Below are positions 36,159 to 46,585 of a DNA stretch of 64,000 nucleotides, one piece after another; the first letter of the stretch is position 1, and each line of letters starts with the position of its first letter. The position numbers and the translations under genes were made by a program. The stretch covers positions 434,001 to 498,000 of the forward strand of contig JAMPKV010000002.1 in assembly GCA_039962225.1 (NCBI GenBank), given 5' to 3'. Below the pieces are notes generated by a model that saw only the letters and a list, made by a program, of their open reading frames with translations, was not told the DNA's origin and searched no databases. Origin of the DNA: Microcoleus sp. AS-A8 (GTDB lineage: Bacteria > Cyanobacteriota > Cyanobacteriia > Cyanobacteriales > Coleofasciculaceae).

Positions 36159-38822
36159 TTATTTCGTTGTTAGCGTGTGAACACCGTCCCACCACTCTGG
36201 GGGCGGATTGTTACGATAGTAGGCCGCTCGATCTAAATGGATTGAGACAGCTTGGTCAGTGGGTGGCTTTAAGGGATAAGCCTGCTCAAAGTAGATGAGA
36301 GCTTTTTCAAAGTCTCTGTTGAGGTAGGCTTGGCGTCCTGCGGCGTAAAAATCTAAAAACCGTTTCGTCGTGTTGTTAAGGGGTACATCGGATTCACCAA
36401 TTAACTCATAAATACTAACAGCTTGGTTTTTGCCCTTAACCCGGATTCGATCTAACTCACGTACCCAGATGCGATCGCAACACAAGGAATAAGTATATTC
36501 ACTTAAAATAATATCGCAGCCATACTCTTTAGTGGCGCTTTCCAGCCGTGCGCTTAGATTCACTCCATCCCCAATCACGGTATAATCCATCCGTTTTTGG
36601 GAACCAATATTCCCTGCAACCACCTCTCCCGAACTAATCCCAATCCCAATCCGGATTAAAGGTTGGTTAGTTAACATGCGCGACTGGTTAAACGCGGCTA
36701 AGCGCCAGCGCATATCCAAGGCTGACTTCACCGCCATCCAAGCGTGATTTTCTTGTAAGGGTAAGGGGGCACCAAACACCGCCATCAAGGCATCCCCAAT
36801 AAACTTATCTAAAGTACCCTCGTGGTTAAACACCGCCTCCACCATCGTTTCAAAATACTGGTTCAGCAGCGACACCACCTCAGCCGCTCCCAGGTTCTCC
36901 GTCAGCGTTGTATAGCCTCGGATGTCAGAAAATAGAATCGTGACGTCCTTGCGTTCACCGACCATCAGGCTATCTTCACCCCGTGCCATGACTTGCTCGG
37001 CAACTCTGGGGGTCATGTAGCGATACATGGTGGTTTTCATCCGCTTTTCGCGTGTCATATCTTCCAACACCACCAGTCCCCCCCGCACCGTTCCCTCTAG
37101 ATTCGTCAGGGGGTTAACGGTTAGGTTAATACTGCGTTCAATTTCCCGGACTTGCTCATTCGACAAGTAGGTTGAGGCGTTGGAATCCCAAGGGGTTTCA
37201 TTCCAAGGAATAAACACATTGGGGTCATCATTTTTCGGGAGTGCCAGGATGTAGACATCGCCGTCAGGACTTCCGTAAGGAGTCGTAAACTCTGCTCGAC
37301 TCCCCATTCCCCTTTCCCAGTTTAAAACCGCACTATTCCCCAACGTCCCATGACCGTTGAGAGTTGAGCGTCCCGGACTTTTATACAAACCCAGGGTCAG
37401 GGTTTGCTCTGGCACATAATGTTTAGTCCCCGTTGTCAGGCTGCCCTGGAGACGCTCCTTGAGATTGTCGATGGGCACCACGTCCCAAACGTAGCGACCC
37501 ATGAGTTTATATTCCCACAACTGCTGGATTTTACTGTCCTTGCTCGTGTGGGGACAACCCAGTAAGGCGAGAGCCGCATCATTGATGGTGACAATCCGCC
37601 CCTGCATATCGGTGGAGATCACAGCATCGGAGAGGCTTTGCAGAATGTCTTTCTGATATTGTTTTTCGATCAGGACATTTTCAAACAGCTTGGCGTTTTC
37701 CAAGGCAATTCCGGCCTGAATATTAAAGGCTCGCATGAACTCTTCATCCGAACTGCTGAAGCTGCCTTGCTGCTTGTTGATGAGCTGAGTTACCCCAATC
37801 AATTCGTTCTTAGAGTTATAGACAGGCATACAGAGAATGTTGCGAGTCACATAACCCGTGCGTCGGTCTGTGCTGGGATCGAAGCGAGGGTCTTTGTAAG
37901 CATCAGGAATATTCAGGGTTTGACCCGTGGAGGCCACATAACCCGCGATGCCACGATTAGCCGGGATGCGAATTTCGACAAAGTCTGACCCATCTGCTGT
38001 CGCCACCTTGCTCCAAAGTTCGCCCGTTTCCTTGCTCAGCATAAACAGGGTACTGCGGTCTGCCTGCATTAAATCGCGAGCTTGATCCATCACGAGACGG
38101 AGCGTGGCTTCTAAATCGAGGCTTTGACCCAAAGAAGCTGTGGCTTTGAGCAGTGCCGCCGCGCCCCGTTGGTTGCGAGCCGCCATATAAAAGGATTGAC
38201 AGGTTTCCAGAATTATGCCTATCGAGGCGGCAAAGTCCCGAAATCGCTGTTCGTCGTCGGCATCAAAGGGCGTACCCCCCGCTTTGTTTAACAACTGAAC
38301 CACGGCAACCACCTGTTTGTTGCTGCTGAGAATGGGCATACACAGGAGGGTGTGCGTCTGATAGCCGGGGCGTTCGTCTACTTCTTTATTAAATAAATGG
38401 TGATTGTAGGCATCGGGTATATTAAGACACTCTCCTGTTGCCGCCACATGACCCGCTAGACCCACATTTAGAGGAATTCGGACTTCTATCGGTTTGTTGG
38501 TTTCGGCTTGGGGAATTTTTGCCCAGAGTTGACCTTTGTCGGCATCAACCAGGAAGATAGTTGTGCGATCGGCTTGTAGGATTTGACCAATTTTTAGGGT
38601 AAAGGCATCCATCACCTGCTCTAACATGGTTTCCAGGGCTTCGTTGTTGATCATTTCGATCGCCCGTAGAAATTGCTGAAATTCAGCGGTGATAAAGTCC
38701 AGCAAGCAGATGAATTCGGGAACGGATAAGTCCTTGACGCGGTGAGTCAGGGCGCTTGTCCGATTGAGTTGGGTTAACTGGGTCAGGCTAGCCAGAATGC
38801 TACCAACGTTGGAGAGTGTCAT
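36159..38822 (-). CDS. GAF-GAF-PAS adenylate/guanylate cyclase
   Basis: 887 residues. Two GAF domains: the first about 60-210 (ADRTTIFLVDADKGQLWAKI; GLAGHVAATGECLNIPDAY), the second about 230-385 (ADRSTLFMLSKETGELWSKV; YVTRNILCMPVYNSKNELIG). Then a PAS-like region (about 395-600; LSDAVISTDMQGRIVTINDA) and a class III cyclase (about 625-800). The cyclase has both metal aspartates (ILFSDIRGYT and KFIGDALMAVFG) and the DYTVIGDGVNLSARLE segment. A C-terminal TPR-like segment follows (FEKALIYFEQAYPLKPPTDQ). It makes cAMP or cGMP in response to a ligand or redox signal sensed by the GAF/PAS part; the Lys in DKFIGD favours ATP. No membrane segment is seen. Confidence 0.9.
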   Translation of the reverse strand: MTLSNVGSILASLTQLTQLNRTSALTHRVKDLSVPEFICLLDFITAEFQQFLRAIEMINNEALETMLEQVMDAFTLKIGQILQADRTTIFLVDADKGQLWAKIPQAETNKPIEVRIPLNVGLAGHVAATGECLNIPDAYNHHLFNKEVDERPGYQTHTLLCMPILSSNKQVVAVVQLLNKAGGTPFDADDEQRFRDFAASIGIILETCQSFYMAARNQRGAAALLKATASLGQSLDLEATLRLVMDQARDLMQADRSTLFMLSKETGELWSKVATADGSDFVEIRIPANRGIAGYVASTGQTLNIPDAYKDPRFDPSTDRRTGYVTRNILCMPVYNSKNELIGVTQLINKQQGSFSSSDEEFMRAFNIQAGIALENAKLFENVLIEKQYQKDILQSLSDAVISTDMQGRIVTINDAALALLGCPHTSKDSKIQQLWEYKLMGRYVWDVVPIDNLKERLQGSLTTGTKHYVPEQTLTLGLYKSPGRSTLNGHGTLGNSAVLNWERGMGSRAEFTTPYGSPDGDVYILALPKNDDPNVFIPWNETPWDSNASTYLSNEQVREIERSINLTVNPLTNLEGTVRGGLVVLEDMTREKRMKTTMYRYMTPRVAEQVMARGEDSLMVGERKDVTILFSDIRGYTTLTENLGAAEVVSLLNQYFETMVEAVFNHEGTLDKFIGDALMAVFGAPLPLQENHAWMAVKSALDMRWRLAAFNQSRMLTNQPLIRIGIGISSGEVVAGNIGSQKRMDYTVIGDGVNLSARLESATKEYGCDIILSEYTYSLCCDRIWVRELDRIRVKGKNQAVSIYELIGESDVPLNNTTKRFLDFYAAGRQAYLNRDFEKALIYFEQAYPLKPPTDQAVSIHLDRAAYYRNNPPPEWWDGVHTLTTK

Positions 38823-39208
38823 AGTGATGGCTGTTTAACAACTATCGTGTAATCCAGCTTGTAGCGACGGATGGGGGTGACTTCACTGGGGAGATGAGGA
38901 AATGTTTGAGAGCTTAGGACAAGGTGACTCAGACCGAAAGATGCACGCCAGTGGTCAAAAGATGGTATGACACCTAAAAAATTAGATGATAACATTTGTA
39001 AACTGGAACTCCTGAATATCAGTAGTCCTACCTACGAATGTATCCACTCCTTGGAAGTAAAACAAGGGTTGATGCCCCCAATCGTCCAAAGATTGACACC
39101 GCAACTCGAATCGTAGGGTACGTCGAGACGCACCCTACCTTGTTAGTTTGGTGGGCTACAATGACGCTCTCCAGACCGTCAGCGATATGTATTAGCGATG
39201 GCTAAAGG
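38823..39208. repeat. Intergenic region with a 26-bp hairpin repeat
   Basis: 386 bp without a gene. A long hairpin at 39113-39138 (gtagggt-a-cgtc / gacg-c-accctac, loop ga) matches the GTAGGGTGCGTC interspersed palindrome common in cyanobacteria. It lies downstream of sqdX, which ends at 39209 on the minus strand. Confidence 0.6.
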
Positions 39209-40342
39209 TCATGCGGCTGATGACATTGACTGGGATACGACTACGGCTCTGTAATAATTTTGCAACTGGCGTGTCGCTGCCGCCCAGCCCCAACGTTCGG
39301 CTTCCGCCCTCGCGTTTTGGCGCAGGGTTTCCCGTTCTTCTTGCCGTTCTAACAAACGTTGAGTGGCTGTGATTGCACCCTGTTCATCGGCTGGGTTAAA
39401 CAGGTATCCATTCACCCCATCGGTGACAATATCAGGGATACCCCCAGAACGTGCAGCGACCACAGGGCAACCGGCTGCCATGGCTTCTAGTAACACTAAG
39501 CCCAGGGTTTCTGTGCGCGAAGGGAAGACAAAGGCATCAGAGGAAGCAAAGGCCGCACCCAATTCTTTTCCAGTAAGGTAGCCCACAAAATGGGTGGGTG
39601 TGCCCGCAAAGTGTTTTTCCAGGGCGCTGCGATGGGGGCCATCTCCCACTAAGGCGAGACGGGCGTTGGGAATGGCTTCTAAAACGGGCTTGATGCGCTC
39701 AATCTCTTTTTCTGCCGAAAGACGCCCCACATAGAGGAGGATCGGGCTTTCGGGGTGTCCTTGAGAGAGGCGCGAGCGCATTTCCTGGGAAACTAAGCTG
39801 GGATGAAACGTTTCCGTATCAACCCCTCGCTGCCACAAGTCCAAGTGGAGGATACCATGCTCTCTCAACTGCTCGATCATTGCCGTCGAGGTACACAAAT
39901 TGAGCTGGGCTTGATTGTGGCTAGCCTTAATTAACTCCCACATCACCGGTTCTAACATCCCCAGCCCATAATGTTGGAGATACTGAGGCAGATGGGTGTG
40001 GTAAGACGCCACCAAAGGAATTTGCAGCATCTTCGCATAATACAGCCCACCTAACCCTAAGACAGCTGGGTTGACCACATGAATCAAATCCGGTCGAAAT
40101 TCCTCTAAAGCAACCCCAATGGACGGGCGTGGCAGAGCAAGTTTGAGTTCTGGATATAGAGGCAGTGGGAAGCCAGAGACGCCGTAAATTTTGGCTCCTT
40201 TGTATTCTGTCAGCCCGCCATCTGGGGAGATAACCAATACTTGGTCACCGTTACGCTGTAGATGTTCGACGGTGTGACATAGGCGCGTTACGATGCCATC
40301 AACCTTGGGTAAAAAGGTTTCAGTAAATAGAGCGATTCTCAT
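39209..40342 (-). CDS. sqdX: Sulfoquinovosyl diacylglycerol synthase SqdX
   Basis: 377 residues, GT4 glycosyltransferase. SqdX transfers sulfoquinovose from UDP-sulfoquinovose to diacylglycerol, the last step of SQDG synthesis at the membrane. N-terminal FTETFLPKVDGIVTRLCHTV, the middle VVNPAVLGLGGLYYAKMLQI and ASYHTHLPQYL, the donor-binding LLYVGRLSAEKEIERI and the FPSRTETLGLVLLEAMAAGC segment with its EX7E-type glutamates are all present. The length fits the family. It is downstream of sqdB on the same strand with one small membrane protein gene between. Confidence 0.95.
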   Translation of the reverse strand: MRIALFTETFLPKVDGIVTRLCHTVEHLQRNGDQVLVISPDGGLTEYKGAKIYGVSGFPLPLYPELKLALPRPSIGVALEEFRPDLIHVVNPAVLGLGGLYYAKMLQIPLVASYHTHLPQYLQHYGLGMLEPVMWELIKASHNQAQLNLCTSTAMIEQLREHGILHLDLWQRGVDTETFHPSLVSQEMRSRLSQGHPESPILLYVGRLSAEKEIERIKPVLEAIPNARLALVGDGPHRSALEKHFAGTPTHFVGYLTGKELGAAFASSDAFVFPSRTETLGLVLLEAMAAGCPVVAARSGGIPDIVTDGVNGYLFNPADEQGAITATQRLLERQEERETLRQNARAEAERWGWAAATRQLQNYYRAVVVSQSMSSAA

Positions 40343-40381
40343 GAGGATTAGGGGCTATCTGTAGTTAAATTTCATCTCATT

Positions 40382-40705
40382 TCAAGATGTCTTTTCTTGA
40401 TTAGGGAGGGTGCACAAGCCATGAATTCCAATCGCCATGATGACCCCACCGAGAAGGACTCCTATGCCTTCAGCAAAGCAATTAATTCTGTGTCGGTTCT
40501 CCGCAGCTTGAGCAATCAATAGGTCGCGTTCGCGAGAAGTTGGAGATTGAGCGATTCTCTGATAATTTTTATGACTCTTGTCGAGCGCTGTCCAATCTGG
40601 CAATAGGTAGTAGGCACTAATCGCCGACGCTCCCAACCCTGGAAGTACGACAAATAGTAAGAGGATAACCTGTTTTATATTCACATCAATTGCATCTTCA
40701 AACAA
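40382..40705 (-). CDS. Small membrane protein between sqdB and sqdX
   Basis: 107 residues from a TTG at 40705; a GTG 21 bp further in is another possible start. Two hydrophobic segments: VILLLFVVLPGLGASAISAY and FAEGIGVLLGGVIMAIGIHG. Between them is a charged helical part (SHKNYQRIAQ, RERDLLIAQAAENRHRI). No family is recognised. Its place between sqdB and sqdX on one strand, with short gaps, suggests co-transcription and perhaps a role in sulfolipid synthesis or in membrane binding of SqdX; this is inference. Confidence 0.7.
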   Translation of the reverse strand: MFEDAIDVNIKQVILLLFVVLPGLGASAISAYYLLPDWTALDKSHKNYQRIAQSPTSRERDLLIAQAAENRHRINCFAEGIGVLLGGVIMAIGIHGLCTLPNQEKTS

Positions 40706-40753
40706 CAGAGGTAATCGCCAAAACGATTACCCCGTTACTGTAGACGTTCTCAC

Positions 40754-41911
<1,158 letters not shown>

Positions 41912-41943
41912 TCAAAAAACTTTACTTACCGCTACTTCGGTAA

Positions 41944-44217
41944 TTTACCAGGTTTGGGTACCGTCTCAACCAGTTTGTTGAGAAAAAGGTTGAGGCGGAG
42001 AATATTAGCCATAGGCTTCCGGCTTACTTTGTTTTTGCTCTCAATGAGGAGTGGCGGACTCATAAACAAGACTATGCTGCCCTAAAAGAGGAACTGGATA
42101 CACCCTTCACGCAAGCGAGTGAACGAGAACAAGGATGGTTGCGGTATCGGGCATGGCTGCAAAAGCGAGTTGATGAACCGATGTTTTTGGAATCCTTCAG
42201 CCTGAAACAGGTTTATGTGTCGTTACGAGCTTACTACAAGCGTGAGGTTGAGGGACAACCGGAGCATAAATTAGAACGAGGTATCGCTGAAGAGAAACAG
42301 TATGAGCGAGTGGTTGTTGACTTAAATAGTGAACTAGAAACTTGGTTGCAGGAAGCTAAACCAGATGATGCCATCCGTTTAATTAGCGGGGGGCCAGGGA
42401 GTGGCAAGTCTTCCTTTGCTAAAATCTTTGCCGCACAACAGGCAGAAAAAGGAGAAATTCCGGTTCTGTTAATTCCCCTACACCTGTTTAAACTCTCGGA
42501 TGATTTGGTGAAAGCAGTGGGGGAGTTTGTCCAGCTTGAACGTTTCTTGCCTCACAATCCTTTAGATAGAGTAGATGGTGAATCGCGGTTGTTGATTATC
42601 TTTGATGGCTTGGATGAGCTATCGATGCAGGGCAAAGTTGCTGAGGAAGCAGCCAGAGAATTTGTAGAGGAAGTCAGGTCTCAAATTGCTCAATTTAATG
42701 CTCATGTACCTCGCTTGCAGGTTTTAATCAGTGGGCGTGAACTGGTCGTGCAGGCAAATCACAGTAAGTTTCGTAAACCGCATCAAATTCTGCATCTTTT
42801 TTCCTATTTTGTTGCAAAAGAAGAGAGAACTGACAAGAACTACGTTGATGAGCAACAGTTGCTGGAGGAAGATCAACGGCAGCTTTGGTGGCAGTTGTAT
42901 GGTGACGTAAAAGGTAAAAAATATAGCGGATTACCACCAGAATTAGATCAACCTAATCTGCTTGAGATTACGGCTCAACCTTTGCTGAATTATCTGGTTG
43001 CTCTCACTATTGAGCGGGATAAGTTGCAATTTTCAGACGAGACTAACCTGAATGAAATTTATGGGGATTTGCTAGAGGCCGTTTACGAACGAGGGTATGA
43101 AAAGCATGGGTATCGTGTGACTGAAGGAATTGAGAAACACGAGTTTATCGCTATTCTTGAAGAAATTGCCCTGGCTTGCTGGCATGGATATGGCAGGACA
43201 ACCACAGTAAGAGAAATCGAAACACATTGCGAAAACAGCGGTCTAATGAATATCTTGAACCGCTTTCAGGAAAGCTTTAATGAAGACTCGAACGCCAGTG
43301 TCATTCGTCTGTTAACTGCATTTTATTTTCGTGCCAGTGGAGAGGTAAGGAATAGAGAGAATACTTTTGAATTTACCCACAAAAGCTTTGGTGAGTATCT
43401 GATAGCAAAACGGATTGTAGAGGAAGTTAGACTTATTCATGAAGAACTAGAGGAACGTAAGAAAAACTTTCGGAAAGGATGTGATAAACGAGATGCTCTT
43501 GTCAGGTGGGTAACTCTATGCAATCTTTCCGAAATGGATGAATACTTATTTAAATTCATCTGTGATGAAATACGTTTGCAAAATCAATCAGATGTTCACA
43601 ATTGGCAAAAGAGCTTATGTGGCCTGATTGAGTTTATGCTAGATGATGGAATACCTCTGGAAAGCCAAATACCTCGATATAATTTTCACATAGAACTGCT
43701 TCAGGCACGGAATACGGAAGAAGCTTTATTAGCTGTATTAAATGCCTGTGCAAGAGTGACAAAGGCAAATTCAGAAATTGACTGGCAGTATCGTAATACT
43801 TTTGGTACATGGATTTCAAGGTTACAAGGTCAGAGGATAGGGATAGAGAATGTACTGGCTCTTAAGTGCCTTAGTTTTCTAAATTTGCAAGATTGCCTTC
43901 TATATGTCAGAGACTTTATTGGTGCAAATTTTGCTTTTACTAACCTTAAGAATGCAGAACTTAATTTTGCAAATCTTGCAGATGCGAATCTTGCAGAAGC
44001 AAATCTTCAAGGAGCGATTCTTTACAAGGCGAACCTTCAAGGGGCAAATCTTCAAGGGGCAAATCTTAAATGGGTGAATCTTTACGAGGCGAATCTTCAA
44101 GGGACGGTTCTTGAGGGGGCGGATCTTGAAGGAGCAAATCTTGAAAGAACGATTCTTGAGGGCAAGGATATAGCCAGTCTGACTGAAAACCCAAATGAAG
44201 ACTTAGACGAATCTTAG
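41944..44217 (+). CDS. NACHT-like NTPase with pentapeptide repeats, 5'-truncated
   Basis: The frame is open from 41944, just after a TAA, to 44217; the first usable start is TTG 42139. Visible from 41944: FGYRLNQFVEKKVEAE, FVFALNEEW, FTQASEREQGWLRYRAWLQK. This segment normally lies inside such proteins, so the N-terminal domain (I estimate about 200 residues) is lost. NTPase: Walker A LISGGPGSGKSSFAK, Walker B RLLIIFDGLDELS, sensor LQVLISGREL. A helical region with FTHKSFGEYLIAKRI follows, then C-terminal pentapeptides (ANLADANLAEANLQGA). NACHT/STAND proteins sense a trigger through C-terminal repeats and act through the N-terminal effector, often in phage defence. Without that effector this copy may be inactive. 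It is divergent from sqdB. Confidence 0.8.
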   Translation, partial: FTRFGYRLNQFVEKKVEAENISHRLPAYFVFALNEEWRTHKQDYAALKEELDTPFTQASEREQGWLRYRAWLQKRVDEPMFLESFSLKQVYVSLRAYYKREVEGQPEHKLERGIAEEKQYERVVVDLNSELETWLQEAKPDDAIRLISGGPGSGKSSFAKIFAAQQAEKGEIPVLLIPLHLFKLSDDLVKAVGEFVQLERFLPHNPLDRVDGESRLLIIFDGLDELSMQGKVAEEAAREFVEEVRSQIAQFNAHVPRLQVLISGRELVVQANHSKFRKPHQILHLFSYFVAKEERTDKNYVDEQQLLEEDQRQLWWQLYGDVKGKKYSGLPPELDQPNLLEITAQPLLNYLVALTIERDKLQFSDETNLNEIYGDLLEAVYERGYEKHGYRVTEGIEKHEFIAILEEIALACWHGYGRTTTVREIETHCENSGLMNILNRFQESFNEDSNASVIRLLTAFYFRASGEVRNRENTFEFTHKSFGEYLIAKRIVEEVRLIHEELEERKKNFRKGCDKRDALVRWVTLCNLSEMDEYLFKFICDEIRLQNQSDVHNWQKSLCGLIEFMLDDGIPLESQIPRYNFHIELLQARNTEEALLAVLNACARVTKANSEIDWQYRNTFGTWISRLQGQRIGIENVLALKCLSFLNLQDCLLYVRDFIGANFAFTNLKNAELNFANLADANLAEANLQGAILYKANLQGANLQGANLKWVNLYEANLQGTVLEGADLEGANLERTILEGKDIASLTENPNEDLDES

Positions 44218-44344
44218 CCCTCAACCCCTCAGCAACGCGATCAGCTACGAGTAAAGCCATAGGCAATCGCAACCTCTCAACCCAACGGCGCGATCGCTCA
44301 TTGTCAGAAACTATCGCCGTTCTCAGTTCCATCAACCACACCGC

Positions 44345-44367
44345 AGGGGCAATCATACCTTGCCCCT
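44345..44367. repeat. Small palindromic repeat
   Basis: Hairpin with 8-bp arms (aggggcaa / ttgcccct). It lies between the NACHT-like gene and the convergent cpcT gene and may serve as a shared transcription stop, though no T-run is seen. Confidence 0.45.
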
Positions 44368-44417
44368 ACAGAAAACCTGTATTCAATAACTAACGCATCA
44401 CTGAGGCACAAAGCCTG

Positions 44418-45008
44418 TTAAACCTTTACCTCATCCGCAAAACTCGCCCAACGGACAAATTGAAATTCCCCGGCGATCGAACCCCAAATATGTTCATCGG
44501 TTTGGGGGTGGCGTCCGCGATCGCGACTGATAAATTTATGTTCATCAATCTCGAACATGCTGTCGAGATAGGTTTCCTCACCTTTCCACACAACCATACA
44601 GCCCTTACCCGGCTCAACCTCACCTTTAAAACTGTTACCCGTCCATTCAACTTGGAAGGTACATCCGGGAAGTTTCTCCAACTGTTCGGCTTGTAGGGTT
44701 TGCAAACGTGCGATGTCACGGGAGGCACCGTAGAAGGGTTTTTCGTCCTTAACTTTGTAATTTTCAATTTCGATGCGATCGCCTACTGTCAGTAACTTCA
44801 ACACCCGCAACCGATAAGGCTGGTTTAGCGCATAGTCGTAGGCTTGTTCAAGAAAAAAACTGACTCCATCGAGCAGATTAAGCGGCAGGGGACGCATACA
44901 AACTCGAATATGGGCAAAGAAGGGGGGATTAGCATACGCCTGCTCTTGGTTGCTAAAATCAGCGGCCATCCAGCGGGCTAAGGTGGCAATATCGGTAGAA
45001 TGCGTCAT
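44418..45008 (-). CDS. cpcT: Phycobiliprotein lyase CpcT
   Basis: 196 residues, CpcT/CpeT family. CpcT attaches phycocyanobilin to the Cys of the beta subunit of phycocyanin (Cys-153 type). Family segments: LARWMAADFSNQEQAYANPP, FFAHIRVCMRPLPLNLLDGV, EQAYDYALNQPYRLRVLKLL, GASRDIARL, LEKLPGCTFQVEW, and GSIAGEFQFVRWASFADEV. The fold is a lipocalin-like barrel. This gene shows that the organism makes phycobilisomes. No phycobilisome structural gene lies nearby, in line with cpcT usually being unlinked. It is convergent with the NACHT-like gene. Confidence 0.92.
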   Translation of the reverse strand: MTHSTDIATLARWMAADFSNQEQAYANPPFFAHIRVCMRPLPLNLLDGVSFFLEQAYDYALNQPYRLRVLKLLTVGDRIEIENYKVKDEKPFYGASRDIARLQTLQAEQLEKLPGCTFQVEWTGNSFKGEVEPGKGCMVVWKGEETYLDSMFEIDEHKFISRDRGRHPQTDEHIWGSIAGEFQFVRWASFADEVKV

Positions 45009-45398
45009 TAATTATTTCTCAGAATTCTCATCAAACTTTATCAATAATTGTAAAACTCAGACTGAACCTAACTGAAGATGCAAACGGGAAAACCATGAAA
45101 CCTCTAGAACGGATGTCATTGGCTTTGACTGGAGTTTTAGTGAGGTTGGAGCATGGTTAGTCTTTCGGGTGGGTGAAGGAAAATCGATATCGGCTGAGTA
45201 ATTTTTGCAACAAGTTGTTGAGAATATCCTGGATAGCCAGACTCCTAGAGGTATTGAGCAGGCAGTAGCAATTCCATCACTGTGTCTCCTCCTAAAGTAG
45301 CCACAGCACTGGGTGCTGGCACTTGGCTGGAGGCGAGGGAACCGTTTCCTGAGGATTTCCTTGGCAATGATGCTCCTGGTTGATATCAAAGAAACTAA
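45009..45398. other. Degenerate region, no gene recognised
   Basis: 390 bp upstream of cpcT. Plus-strand fragments read as protein-like (SEVGAWLVFRVGEGKSISAE, a stop, then FLQQVVENILDSQTPRG), so this may be a decayed gene. Its family could not be identified. The cpcT promoter should lie near 45010-45100. Confidence 0.4.
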
Positions 45399-45962
45399 AT
45401 GAAATTCCTCAAGTTTAATTCAAAAAATTTTCTCGCCTATTTTGGGCTGGGATTGACATTTTTTTTGTCTTTCACTTGGTTAACATTAGAGTTAACAACA
45501 TCCAAAATCCCTCTTTTGAGGTTTCATGGCATCATTGGTGTTGAAACTTCTGCGCCTCAGGTTAAACCCTTTGAGATGGACTATCCTCAACCTGAATTAG
45601 AAACTTTTTTAAACCTATTTATTAAAGCACAATTATTGGTTTATAAGTAGCCAAGAGGTATACGATTATTTTTTACCGCGAGCAAAAAGCATTCCTGCTG
45701 AGCATTTGAATCAGAAGCCCATCATTATTTTTTTTGATGATGGCTATAAAAGTGTCTACAGTAATTTAATGTCATTTTTAGATAAATTTGAAGAAAAATA
45801 TGGGCAGCGAAAATGGCTACAAGTGTTAATTGATAAGGGTCAAGATCCTTGGAAAAATTGGCAAAGGACGCCACTAAAGACTGGGCGAAAAATTTAATTA
45901 AAGATTCCCTGAAAAATGTTCTGCGACTGCCCAGCAAAGAACCAGTAGATGCGGACTTATAG
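45399..45962 (+). pseudogene. Polysaccharide deacetylase remnant, frameshifted
   Basis: ATG 45399 opens an 83-codon frame with a membrane anchor (FLAYFGLGLTFFLSFTWL) and LRFHGIIGVET. Near 45620-45635 the reading shifts: the frame runs into a stop, while another frame continues with NYWFISSQEVYDYFLPRAKS and KPIIIFFDDGYKSVYSN, the NodB FDDGY metal-binding motif. After KFEEKYGQRKW homology ends. The rest up to 45962 reads LIDKGQDPWKNWQR and KDWAKNLIKDSLKNVL in two frames, apparently from another gene. So the gene has at least one frameshift and lost most of its catalytic domain. Confidence 0.7.
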
Positions 45963-46230
45963 CCGCGATCGCATTTCTGGACAATGCAAAGATTTTCTGG
46001 AATTCTGCCACAAAGGCAGCGTTATCTGCCGCCTCAATCAATTACCCCTTCGAGCGTAAGAAAGACTCGGAAGACAACCCTCGGCAATTAGCACTTGAGA
46101 TAATCATCAAGCAATATCGCGACCATCCCCAGACTCTATCCCTGTGCAAGACAGAGCAGAGAATGACCCTGATGAGCAATTAAGGGAGTTTGCCAGGAAG
46201 AAATTAGAGCAGTTAGTGAGGCAAAATTAG
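45962..46230 (+). pseudogene. C-terminal scrap of a NACHT/HEAT-type protein, copy A
   Basis: Without start codon. Frame one reads AFLDNAKIFWNSATKAALSA and then FERKKDSEDNPRQLALEIII and KQYRDHPQTLSL. A frameshift near 46145 moves to ENDPDEQLREFARKKLEQL, ending at 46230. The pattern of dyad helices (RQLALEIIIKQY..HPQTL) resembles HEAT-like ends of large cyanobacterial NACHT proteins. The same scrap occurs at 46993-47181, and each is followed about 40-60 bp later by hicA. Confidence 0.6.
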
Positions 46231-46269
46231 AACTGTGGGATGTGAGGAGCGATCGGGCAAACCTAGCTT

Positions 46270-46431
46270 ATGCGTAAGAAAAGCAGGGAGTTGAAAAGCC
46301 TGTTGCTGAAGGCAGATTTCACTTGCACTCTTGGTAAGGGTAGTCATACTAAGTGGTTTCATCCTCTGTTTCCAAGAAATCAACTGACTTTCTCAAGATC
46401 TCTATCAGTTGCTAGAGGAAAAGGATGCTAG
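46270..46431 (+). pseudogene. hicA: Decayed hicA, copy A
   Basis: ATG 46270 opens a 53-codon frame: MRKKSRELKSLLLKADF and then GKGSHTKWFHP, the HicA dsRBD-like core with its catalytic-type His. After this the frame departs from the family and stops. The tail (AKPYL) survives in another frame just before the MITE-like element at 46453. The intact family protein would have about 75 residues. No hicB follows this copy. Confidence 0.65.
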
Positions 46432-46452
46432 CCAAGCCCTACCTTGTGTAAA

Positions 46453-46555
46453 TATAGCGGTTCTCAATTGGATGGAATGCAGCAATGTAAGACTTCGTAG
46501 GGACACGAATGCCTTAGCCCCTACCGTGCGGTACAGGTAACTGAGAAACGCTATA
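46453..46555. mobile_element. MITE-like element, family C (TATAGCGGTTCTCA ends)
   Basis: Terminal inverted repeats tatagcggttctca and tgagaaacgctata match at 13 of 14 positions and enclose 103 bp. Inside is a gtagggacacg / cccctac imperfect palindrome. No transposase. It sits right behind the decayed hicA copy and ends 30 bp before the small gene at 46586. Ends of this type recur in cyanobacteria, from memory. Confidence 0.7.
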
Positions 46556-46585
46556 GGTAATCTAGCTTTAACAAAAGAGCCAAAA

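Noticed and set aside
45057..45389. 110-codon minus-strand frame upstream of cpcT
   Set aside because: Composition unlike a protein (many S, C, R without pattern); the plus strand looks more protein-like but broken.
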